Source: Cellulosimicrobium cellulans (GTDB lineage: Bacteria; Actinomycetota; Actinomycetes; Actinomycetales; Cellulomonadaceae). From it: DNA of 56,407 bases. Positions 15,218 to 21,773 of this stretch are shown piece by piece. The notes beneath the pieces were generated by a model, which saw only the letters and a program-made list of their open reading frames with translations, did not search any database and had not been told where the DNA came from. The translations under genes and the position numbers were made by a program. Within the stretch, counting starts at the first letter, position 1, and each line of letters begins with the position of its first letter. The stretch is from contig NZ_BJNZ01000032.1 of the NCBI RefSeq assembly GCF_006539945.1, forward strand, positions 1-56,407, written 5' to 3'.

Positions 15218-15934
15218 TCAGCCGTGCGTCGGGAACGCGTCCACGAACCAGGACGTGAGGGTCGTGGGGTGGGTGATGGCCGTGCCGACGCACACGCTGA
15301 ACGCACCGCGCGCCATCGCCTCGGCCGCCTGCGCGGGCGTGTGCACGCGCCCCTCGACGACGACGGGCAGCGCGCACGCCGCGACCACCTCGTCGACGAG
15401 GTCGAGGTCCGGTCCGGACGTCTTCGGCCGCTCGCCGGTGTAGCCGGCGAGCGTCGTGCCGAGCAGGTCGACGCCCGCGTCCTGCGCGGCGAGCGCGTCG
15501 GCGAGCGACCCGCAGTCCGCCATGACGAGCGCGTCCGTCGTCTCGCGCAGGCGCGCCACGGTCTCGGCGAGCGTGAGCCCGTCGGGTCGGGGACGGCGCG
15601 TGCCGTCGAGCGCGACGACGTGCGCGCCCGCGTCGGCGACGGCGCGCGCGTGCCGCAGCGTCGGCGTGATGAAGACCCCGCCCTCGCCGTCCTTCCACAG
15701 CCCGACGACGGGCACGTCCACCGCGGCGACGACCGCCGCGACGTCGTCCAGGCCCTGCGCGCGTACCGCGGCCGCTCCCCCGGCGACGACGGCGCGCGCC
15801 ATCTGGGCGGTCGTGCGCGGGTCGCGCAGCGGCTCGCCCGGGTAGGCCTGGCACGACACGGTGAGCCGACCGCGCATCGCGTCGAGCACGCGCTCGCGCG
15901 TCCAGGTCGTCCGCGTCTCCTGCGGTCCGGTCAT
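15218..15934 (-). CDS. nanE: N-acetylmannosamine-6-phosphate 2-epimerase
   Basis: A 238-residue TIM-barrel enzyme that converts ManNAc-6-phosphate to GlcNAc-6-phosphate in sialic-acid catabolism. Family motifs are LTVSCQAYPGEPL at the N-terminus, GLWKDGEGGVFITPT (catalytic Lys region), VVALDGTRRPRP, MADCGSLADAL, GTTLAGYTG and VVVEGRVHTPAQAAEAM, with GTAITHP near the end. The start overlaps the ROK kinase stop (ATGA, 15931-15934), so kinase and epimerase are translationally coupled and act in sequence. It is the last gene of a shortened nan operon. Confidence 0.93.
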   Translation of the reverse strand: MTGPQETRTTWTRERVLDAMRGRLTVSCQAYPGEPLRDPRTTAQMARAVVAGGAAAVRAQGLDDVAAVVAAVDVPVVGLWKDGEGGVFITPTLRHARAVADAGAHVVALDGTRRPRPDGLTLAETVARLRETTDALVMADCGSLADALAAQDAGVDLLGTTLAGYTGERPKTSGPDLDLVDEVVAACALPVVVEGRVHTPAQAAEAMARGAFSVCVGTAITHPTTLTSWFVDAFPTHG

Positions 15935-16989
15935 GCCGTCGCCCTCTCTCGGTGGGTCTCCTCGCCCAGGCCGCCAGGTCTCGCCCCGTGCTCGTCGCCG
16001 GGCGGGCCGACGAGGCTCCACGCTCCGCGCGCCGCACCGACGATCGCCGCCTCGTTGCCGAGCGCCGCACGGCGCAGCGGCAGGTCGACGAGCACGTCGA
16101 CGACCTCCGCGCGCAGCGCGCCCTCCAGCGCCGACCACCACAGGTCGCCCGCGCCCGCCAGACCGCCGCCGACCACGACGACCTCCGGGTCGAGCACGGT
16201 CACGACCCCCGCGATCGCACGGCCCACCGCCTGTGCCGCGTCCCGAACGACCGCCGCCGCGAGCTCGTCGCCCGCACCCGCCCGCGCGACGACGTCGCGC
16301 GTGTCCGGGCTCGCCGCGTCGCCGCCGAGAGCGACGTAGCGGCGGTGGATCGCCGGTCCCGCACCGATCGCCTCGAGATGGCCCGTCCGGCCGCACGGGC
16401 AGCGCAGCAGCTCTGCCCCGGGGACCGGCATGTGGCCCAGCTCCCCGGCGACGTGGTGGGCCCCGCGCAGGGGACGCCCGTCGAGCACGACGGCGGCTCC
16501 CACCCCGGTGCCGACCGCGACGAGCAGCGCGCTGCGCGCTCCTGCTGCCGCACCGAGCCAGACCTCGCCGGCGGCGTGCGCGTCGACGTCGTTCTCGACG
16601 AACACGGGCAGCGCGGTCCGGTCCTCGGGCGGTCCCTCGGGCGCGAGCACGGCGAGGTCGGCGAGCCGACGGCGCAGCCCGCTCGCGACGTCGGTCCCGG
16701 GCCAGCCGGGCAGGGTGTCGGTGGCCGAGACGATCACGCCGCGGCCGACGTCCACCACCCCGGCCGTGCCGACGCCGAGCGCGCCCAGCCGTGCGGGACC
16801 CCCGTCGGGCGACCCGGCGGCGTCCACGACCTCGTGCACGAGCCCGGCGACGGCGTCGAGCACCGCCTCCGGGCCGGCCGCCGCCGGGGTCGGCACGGAG
16901 CGCACGGCGCCCAGCGAGCCGTCCGGCGCGACGGTCGCCGCCGCGGTCTTGGTCCCGCCGAGGTCGACCCCGACGACGACGTCACGCAC
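15931..16989 (-). CDS. nanK: ROK-family sugar kinase, probable N-acetylmannosamine kinase
   Basis: A 352-residue ROK protein without the N-terminal DNA-binding domain of ROK repressors. Visible features are the phosphate-binding DLGGTKTAAATV (residues 9-20), the catalytic FVENDVDAHAAGE, GTGVGAAVVLDG, GELGHMPV with a zinc-ligand His, and the Cys-rich CPCGRTGHLEAIGAG, followed by VVVGGGLAGAG. Pairing with nanE supports ManNAc kinase activity. A GTG start giving VRDVVVGVDLGG places the motif as in the family. It overlaps the truncated lyase gene upstream by eight bases. A C-terminal tail of about 25 residues is unusual but unstructured. Confidence 0.88.
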   Translation of the reverse strand: MRDVVVGVDLGGTKTAAATVAPDGSLGAVRSVPTPAAAGPEAVLDAVAGLVHEVVDAAGSPDGGPARLGALGVGTAGVVDVGRGVIVSATDTLPGWPGTDVASGLRRRLADLAVLAPEGPPEDRTALPVFVENDVDAHAAGEVWLGAAAGARSALLVAVGTGVGAAVVLDGRPLRGAHHVAGELGHMPVPGAELLRCPCGRTGHLEAIGAGPAIHRRYVALGGDAASPDTRDVVARAGAGDELAAAVVRDAAQAVGRAIAGVVTVLDPEVVVVGGGLAGAGDLWWSALEGALRAEVVDVLVDLPLRRAALGNEAAIVGAARGAWSLVGPPGDEHGARPGGLGEETHRERATA

Positions 16990-17320
16990 GCAGGAGCCTC
17001 GCGGCGCGCGTGATCTCCTCGACGCGGGCGGCGACGTCGCCGTCGAGCGCCGCGACGGGGAACGCCCTGGTCGCGGTGTCGATGAGGCCCTGGCGCTGCG
17101 CGGCGACCTTGAACGCGCCGACGCCTGCGGCGTCGCCCGAGCGGCCGTGCGCCTGGAAGACGATCTCGAAGAGTGCGGCGATCCGGTCCTGCTCCACCCG
17201 GGCATCGTCCCACCTGCCCGCCCGCGCGAGGTCCCACGGGCGCCCGTCGCCGCCCGCGTCGACGTTCGCGAGGCCCGGGACCACGCCGTCGGCGCCGAGG
17301 CGCACGAGCAGGCCGGCTCG
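16982..17320 (-). pseudogene. Truncated DapA/NanA-family lyase (3' third only)
   Basis: The remaining frame encodes about 110 residues matching the C-terminal third of dihydrodipicolinate synthase/N-acetylneuraminate lyase proteins: RLGADGVVPGLANVDAGG, DLARAGRWDDARVEQDRIAALF, VGAFKVAAQRQGLI and a final helical segment. The first roughly 190 residues, including the catalytic Tyr and Lys, are missing; upstream of about 17320 the sequence is unrelated. It sits where nanA is expected, before the kinase and epimerase. A deletion or rearrangement therefore removed the lyase 5' end and the operon promoter. Confidence 0.75.
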
Positions 17321-17343
17321 TCGGCAACATTCACCCGGCACCG

Positions 17344-17375
17344 AACTGGACGCCCGTCCAGTTGACTGTCTAGCG
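17344..17375 (+). promoter_or_regulatory. TetR-type palindrome overlapping a promoter
   Basis: AACTGGACG-CC-CGTCCAGTT (17344-17363) has perfect nine-base arms. TGGACG (17347-17352) and TAGCGT (17370-17375) are 17 bases apart and could be -35 and -10 elements reading rightwards. Such palindromes are typical TetR-family operators, but no TetR gene is adjacent. It lies just beyond the truncation point of the lyase gene. Confidence 0.5.
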
Positions 17376-17384
17376 TGGGGGCCA

Positions 17385-17428
17385 GCCGGTGCCCGCACGC
17401 TCAGCCCCCTGCCAGTGCGGGCACCGGC
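17385..17428 (+). repeat. 14-bp perfect inverted repeat
   Basis: GCCGGTGCCCGCAC (17385-17398) and its exact complement (17415-17428) flank a 16-base loop. There is no T tract. It lies 139 bases before the LAETG protein start, so it could be a leader structure or a terminator left from a deleted gene. Confidence 0.6.
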
Positions 17429-17566
17429 GATCACGGCGGTGCCGCCTTACGCGTCCGACACGCCCGCGCCCCTGCTGCCCCGAACCGCCTGTCCGGCGGC
17501 GGCACGGGTGCGCCCTGAGGGGGCCACCCGTCGTGCCCGACCGACCACGACCCGACGGGAACGACC

Positions 17567-18241
17567 ATGAGCACCTCGACCGGACGCCGCACCCTCGTGC
17601 GGGCCGCCACCGCCGCCGCCCTCGCCGCCTCCGCCGCGCTCCTCGCCGGCCCGGCAGCCCACGCCGCCGAGGGCGACACGTACGTGCCGTCCCAGCCGTC
17701 GATGCGCCTCACGACGCTCGTCTCGGCCTGCGAGCAGGACGCCGCCTACCTCGACTACGCGATCGAGGTCGAGGGCACCGACCACGACACCGTGACGGTC
17801 ACCTGGATCAACCCCGACGGCGAGAGCGTCGTACGGTCCGGGCTGCCGCTGCACGGTCGGCTGCTGTGGCCGGGAGCCGTCGTCGACGAGCAGGGGAAGG
17901 GCGTCGACTGGCCGGGGTGGCGCCTCGAGGACGGCGAGTGGGTCGAGGGAGACGAGTACGACTGGGTGCGGCCGGCCGTCGACGTGCGCTTCGAGGTGAA
18001 CCCGCACGTCCTCGTGACCACGGTCTACCCGCCGTCGTCGCCCGACTGCGCGACGAACCCGCCCGGCGAGGACGACCCGGCCGGCGCCGTCCCCGTGTCG
18101 CACGAGGCCAGCGCGTCCGCGCCGAACCCGAGCCTGGCGGAGACCGGTGCGACGGTCGGTCTGTACGCGGCACTCGCCGCCGGTCTTGCCGCCGTGGGCA
18201 CCGCGGTCGTGCTCCTGTCCCGCCGCGCGCGCCGGGGCTGA
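17567..18241 (+). CDS. LAxTG-anchored cell-surface protein
   Basis: A 224-residue secreted protein. The signal peptide ends near residue 33 (AGPAAHAAEG). The mature domain of about 130 residues is acidic with two Cys (VSACEQD and SPDCATN) that may pair. The C-terminus is a sortase signal: LAETGA at about 190, then a hydrophobic stretch LYAALAAGLAAVGTAVVLL and basic RRARRG. LAxTG is the motif of actinobacterial class E sortases; no sortase gene is in the window. The ATG is chosen by signal-peptide fit. The mature domain matches no family I recognise. Confidence 0.85.
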   Translation: MSTSTGRRTLVRAATAAALAASAALLAGPAAHAAEGDTYVPSQPSMRLTTLVSACEQDAAYLDYAIEVEGTDHDTVTVTWINPDGESVVRSGLPLHGRLLWPGAVVDEQGKGVDWPGWRLEDGEWVEGDEYDWVRPAVDVRFEVNPHVLVTTVYPPSSPDCATNPPGEDDPAGAVPVSHEASASAPNPSLAETGATVGLYAALAAGLAAVGTAVVLLSRRARRG

Positions 18242-18312
18242 TCCGTCCCCACGCCGCCCTCCTCGACGCCCGTCGGCCGCCGACCCGCGGGGGTGAGACG
18301 CCTCGAGGTGCC

Positions 18313-18966
18313 TCATCCGGCCGGGAGGGCAGCGTCCCGCGCCGGAGCGTCGACGGTCCGGCGCGACAGCAGCGCCGCGACGAGGAAGCAGACCGCCCCG
18401 ACGAGCGTGCCGGCGTCGTCCCACCACTCGCTCACGTACGTGCCGGTGGTGGGCGAGACGTACGCCCCGACCGCCGAGACGCCGAACGCGACGGAGCCGA
18501 GCAGGTTGAGCCAGGTCCCGTGCCACGTGCGCGCGTCGACGTCCCACAGGTGCCCGCGGTCGCGCGTCGCGACGACGGCGAACGCGGACGACACGAGGAA
18601 CGCGACGGAGCCGTAGGCGTCCGGCTTCCAGCCCGCGCCGAGCGCCGTCGGGTCGTCCACCGCGGCGACGAGGGCAGCCGTCGTGCTGACGTTGAAGCAC
18701 AGCGTCCCGACGAGCTGGACGGCCGCGGCCCACCAGTCCCAGCGGTCGGCCGGGTGCGTCCCGGCGCGCGGCGGGCGCCGCCCGCTGAGGCCGAGCTGCA
18801 CGAACGCGGCGGCGGTGAAGAACACCGCGCCGACGACGAACGTGACGTTCGTGGCGACCGCGCCGACGGCGTCGGCGTAGGGCGGGAGCGCCCCGACGAG
18901 GAAGCACAGCGACCCGACCGCGAACCCCCACGCCTCGCGCCGCAGGCGACGCTCCCGCCGGTCCAC
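18313..18966 (-). CDS. YrhK-domain membrane protein
   Basis: A 217-residue protein with about six short hydrophobic helices arranged as two or three YrhK-like hairpins. The recognisable motif is GWKPDAYGSVAFLVSSAFAV. Related pairs are WGFAVGSLCFLVGALPPY and WLNLLGSVAFGVSAVGAYV. The YrhK family has unknown function. The GTG start lies five bases after the gadB stop, so it is almost certainly translated from the gadB message. It closes the five-gene acid-stress-like operon. Confidence 0.8.
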   Translation of the reverse strand: MDRRERRLRREAWGFAVGSLCFLVGALPPYADAVGAVATNVTFVVGAVFFTAAAFVQLGLSGRRPPRAGTHPADRWDWWAAAVQLVGTLCFNVSTTAALVAAVDDPTALGAGWKPDAYGSVAFLVSSAFAVVATRDRGHLWDVDARTWHGTWLNLLGSVAFGVSAVGAYVSPTTGTYVSEWWDDAGTLVGAVCFLVAALLSRRTVDAPARDAALPAG

Positions 18967-18971
18967 GACCG

Positions 18972-20342
18972 TCAGTGGTGGAAGCCCGAGCGCCGGCCCT
19001 CGGCGGGCATGGGCGACGTGAGCCCGTCGAGCCACTCCGTCTCGACCCGGATGTCCTCCAGGAGGTCGTCCGCGAGGTCGCGGCTCACGCCGTTGCGCAC
19101 GACGATCCGCTGCACCGTGAGGTCCGCGAGGTCGTCGGGCATCGGGTACGCGGGGACCAGCCAGCCCTTCATGCGCAGCCGGTCCGAGAGGTGGTAGAGG
19201 TCCCAGTTCTCCGTGTGGCCCGGCGTGAGCCGCCACGCGAACACGGGGATGTCCGACCCGTCGTTCCACAGCTCGAACGCGCCGAGCGCCTCGATCCCGT
19301 GCGCGAGGTACTTGGCGACGTCCTGGCACTCCTGCTGGATCGCGGTGTAGCCCTCCCGACCGAGCCGCAGGAACTGGAAGTACTGGAGCAGCACCTGGGC
19401 GCCCGGGCGCGAGAAGTTGAGGGCGAGCGTCGGCATGTCACCGCCGAGGTAGCTCACGCGGAAGACCAGCTCCTCGGGCAGGGCGTCGAGCGTGCGCCAC
19501 ACGACCCACCCGACCCCGGGGTACACGAGGCCGTACTTGTGACCCGACGTGCTGATCGAGTGCACGCGCTCCAGCCGGAAGTCCCACTCGATCTCCGGCT
19601 GGAGGAACGGCGCGATCATGGCGCCGGACGCGCCGTCGACGTGGATCGGGACGTCGAGGCCGGTGCGCTCCTGGAGCGCGTCGAGCGCCGCCGCGATCTC
19701 CTTCACGGGCTCGTACATGCCCGTGTACGTCACGCCCATGATCGCGACGACGCCGATCGTGTTCTCGTCGACGTGCTTCTCGAGGTCGCTGCCGTCCAGG
19801 CACGGGTGCTCCTCCGAGATGGGCACGTACCGGGCCTCGACCTCGAAGTAGTTGCAGAACTTCTCCCAGCACACCTGCACGGCCGAGCTCATGACGAGGT
19901 TCGGCCGGTCCGCCGGCCTGCCCGCCGCCCGGCGCGCGAGCTGCCACCGCCGCTTCAGCGCGAGACCCCCGAGCATGCACGCCTCGGACGACCCGATGGT
20001 CGACGTGCCGATGCAGTCCTGCACGTCCGGCACGTTCCACAACGACGCGAGGATGCGCCAGCAGTTCTCCTCGACCGCCGCGGTGCGCGGGTACTCGTCC
20101 TTGTCGACCATGTTCTTGTCGTAGACCTCGGCGTAGAGGCGGTCCGCCTCGTCGCCCATCCACGTCGCCACGAACGTCGCGAGGTTGAGGCGCGAGTTGC
20201 CGTCGAGCATCACCTCGTCGTGGACGACCTGGTAGGCGGACGTCGGCTCCATCTCCGCGTCCGGCATGGTGAAGCGTGGCGCGACCGCCCGCACGCCGGC
20301 TCGCGTGTAGGTCGGGCGCAGGACGTGCTGCTCGTCGGTCAT
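18972..20342 (-). CDS. gadB: Glutamate decarboxylase
   Basis: A 456-residue PLP enzyme that converts glutamate to GABA, consuming a cytosolic proton. Landmarks are RLNLATFVATWM near residue 55, TSTIGSSEACMLGGLALKRRW, DVPIHVDGASGAMIAPF with the PLP-binding Asp, and STSGHKYGLVYPG with the Schiff-base Lys at about 269. The C-terminus GFHH matches the family ending; in E. coli GadB the C-terminal His closes the site at neutral pH. Length is close to E. coli GadB (466). It is followed by a YrhK protein and preceded by two SHOCT proteins and a DUF6325 gene on the same strand. No GABA antiporter is present. Confidence 0.96.
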   Translation of the reverse strand: MTDEQHVLRPTYTRAGVRAVAPRFTMPDAEMEPTSAYQVVHDEVMLDGNSRLNLATFVATWMGDEADRLYAEVYDKNMVDKDEYPRTAAVEENCWRILASLWNVPDVQDCIGTSTIGSSEACMLGGLALKRRWQLARRAAGRPADRPNLVMSSAVQVCWEKFCNYFEVEARYVPISEEHPCLDGSDLEKHVDENTIGVVAIMGVTYTGMYEPVKEIAAALDALQERTGLDVPIHVDGASGAMIAPFLQPEIEWDFRLERVHSISTSGHKYGLVYPGVGWVVWRTLDALPEELVFRVSYLGGDMPTLALNFSRPGAQVLLQYFQFLRLGREGYTAIQQECQDVAKYLAHGIEALGAFELWNDGSDIPVFAWRLTPGHTENWDLYHLSDRLRMKGWLVPAYPMPDDLADLTVQRIVVRNGVSRDLADDLLEDIRVETEWLDGLTSPMPAEGRRSGFHH

Positions 20343-20407
20343 GCTGGTTCCTTCCGAGACGCCGGGGACCCGGCTCGGGTGTGGGACGTCGCGCCGCGCC
20401 GGTCTCG

Positions 20408-20785
20408 TCAGGCGAGCGCCTTGGCCTTGAGCGCCGCGAACTCCTGCTGGTCGATCGTCCCGGCGTCGAGCAACGCCTTCGCGTCGGCGATCTGCGAGCT
20501 CGGCGACGTGCCGGAGACGCTGCGGATGTACGAGTCGGTCGCCGCCTGGGCGTTCGCGACGCTCTGCGCGTGCCGCTCGCCCATGCCCTTGCCGCGCGCG
20601 ACGAGGTAGACCAGCGCCGAGAGGAACGGGGCGACGACGAGCGCGAGCAGCCACACCGCCTTCCACCACCCGCTCAGGTGCCGGTCGCGGAACAGGTCCG
20701 CGATGATCTGGAAGAGGATCACCAGGTACATGACGAAGAAGAACCACCACACCATGAGCCAGAACCAGTCCCAGAAGGTGTCCAT
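20408..20785 (-). CDS. PLDc_N/SHOCT small membrane protein
   Basis: A 125-residue protein. Two transmembrane helices in the first 65 residues (WLMVWWFFFVMYLVILFQII and WWKAVWLLALVVAPFLSALV) form a PLDc_N-type hairpin. A cytosolic linker and a C-terminal SHOCT motif follow (SQIADAKALLDAGTIDQQEF). SHOCT is a short helical oligomerisation motif common in actinobacterial stress genes. It lies 65 bases upstream of gadB and 44 bases downstream of another SHOCT gene on one transcript. The ATG has an AAGGCAG-like site. Confidence 0.87.
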   Translation of the reverse strand: MDTFWDWFWLMVWWFFFVMYLVILFQIIADLFRDRHLSGWWKAVWLLALVVAPFLSALVYLVARGKGMGERHAQSVANAQAATDSYIRSVSGTSPSSQIADAKALLDAGTIDQQEFAALKAKALA

Positions 20786-20829
20786 GTCGCTGCCTTTCGT
20801 CGTGTCTCGTCGTGGGGGGCCTGCCGTGG

Positions 20830-21147
20830 TCAGTCGGCGAGGATGCGCGCCTTCTGCGCCTCGAACTCCTCGGCGCTGAGCACGCCCTGGTCGCGGAGCG
20901 CGCCGAGCTGGGTGAGCTGTTCGATGCGGGTGTCCATGCCCGACGGCGCCGCCGGCGGGGGCGGCGCGTACGCGGGCTGCGGAGGGGCGTACTGCTGGGG
21001 CGGCGGCGCGTACTGCGGGGCCGGCTCCTGCGGGGCCTCCTGCGCGGCCCAACGGCCCGCCTGGCGGCGGGAGACACGGTTCGAGACCGCGGTGGCGGTC
21101 CCGGCGACGACGGCGGTGCGCGCGACACCGCGGAGCAGTCCTGGCAC
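20830..21147 (-). CDS. SHOCT-domain protein with Pro/Ala/Tyr-rich linker
   Basis: A 105-residue protein. A basic N-terminus (LLRGVARTAVVAGTATAVSNRVSRRQAGRW) may lie along the membrane. It is followed by a low-complexity linker of repeated QYAPPPQQ-type units and a C-terminal SHOCT motif (IEQLTQLGALRDQGVLSAEEFEAQK, residues about 76-101). The GTG start has a GAAGGAGA ribosome site. It belongs to the DUF6325-SHOCT-SHOCT-gadB-YrhK gene string. Confidence 0.85.
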   Translation of the reverse strand: MPGLLRGVARTAVVAGTATAVSNRVSRRQAGRWAAQEAPQEPAPQYAPPPQQYAPPQPAYAPPPPAAPSGMDTRIEQLTQLGALRDQGVLSAEEFEAQKARILAD

Positions 21148-21173
21148 GGGGGTCTCCTTCTGCGAGCGCCGGC

Positions 21174-21650
21174 TCAGGCGTCCGGCTCGGTGGCGTCCAG
21201 CGACGCGATGAGCGCCTGGACCGGGATGCGCCCGCTCGCGACGAGCTGGGCGCCGTTGCGGCGCAGGGCGGTCGCGAAGGGCGCCGCCCACACGTTCTCG
21301 TAGACCAGCACGACCGCCGTCATGCCGGGCTCGACGGCGCTCGCGGCCTCGTCGAGGTCGTCGTCGCCGAGCAGGCCCGACCGCGACCCCTCGAACACCG
21401 CGAGCTCGGTCGACCCGTCGTCGAGCTCCTCGAGCCCGAGGCCGACGACGCTGCCGTCCTCCTCCCGGCGGACGACCACGAGGTCGAGCACGCGGATGAT
21501 CCCGCGGTCCACGAGGTCGACGAGGTGCGGGAACGCGGCGTCGCCCGTCGCACGGTCGGTGGGGAGCTCGATCACCAGGAAGTCGATCGGCCCGCTCTCC
21601 GCGAGGTCGCCGAGCGCGCCCTCGACCCCGTCGTTGAGTTCTTGCGTCAT
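21174..21650 (-). CDS. DUF6325-family protein
   Basis: A 158-residue soluble acidic protein. Characteristic segments are GPIDFLVIELPTDRATGDAAFPHLVDLVDRG opening an alpha/beta domain, IIRVLDLVVVRREEDGSV, and AAVLVYENVWAAPFATALRR near the end. This family recurs in actinobacteria next to SHOCT proteins and its role is unknown. It is the first gene of the operon running into gadB, 26 bases before the next start. Its promoter should lie within the 123 bases between it and the sulfatase gene end. Confidence 0.85.
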   Translation of the reverse strand: MTQELNDGVEGALGDLAESGPIDFLVIELPTDRATGDAAFPHLVDLVDRGIIRVLDLVVVRREEDGSVVGLGLEELDDGSTELAVFEGSRSGLLGDDDLDEAASAVEPGMTAVVLVYENVWAAPFATALRRNGAQLVASGRIPVQALIASLDATEPDA

Positions 21651-21773
21651 CGTCGCGTCCTCTCCGCGTCCGCCCGCGCCACGCGCGCGGGCCTGCCCTC
21701 AGGCTCGTCCTGGCCACCGGCCGAGTCCTCACCCAGAACGAGTGATCTCACGACCGGCGGCCCGTTCGGCCCG

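Noticed and set aside
14061-17320. Defence island around the YhcG nuclease and truncated nan genes
   Set aside because: No methylase, helicase, toxin-antitoxin or phage gene is present; the neighbours are metabolic.
20408-21147. Phospholipase function for the PLDc_N protein
   Set aside because: Only the membrane hairpin domain is present; there is no HKD catalytic motif.
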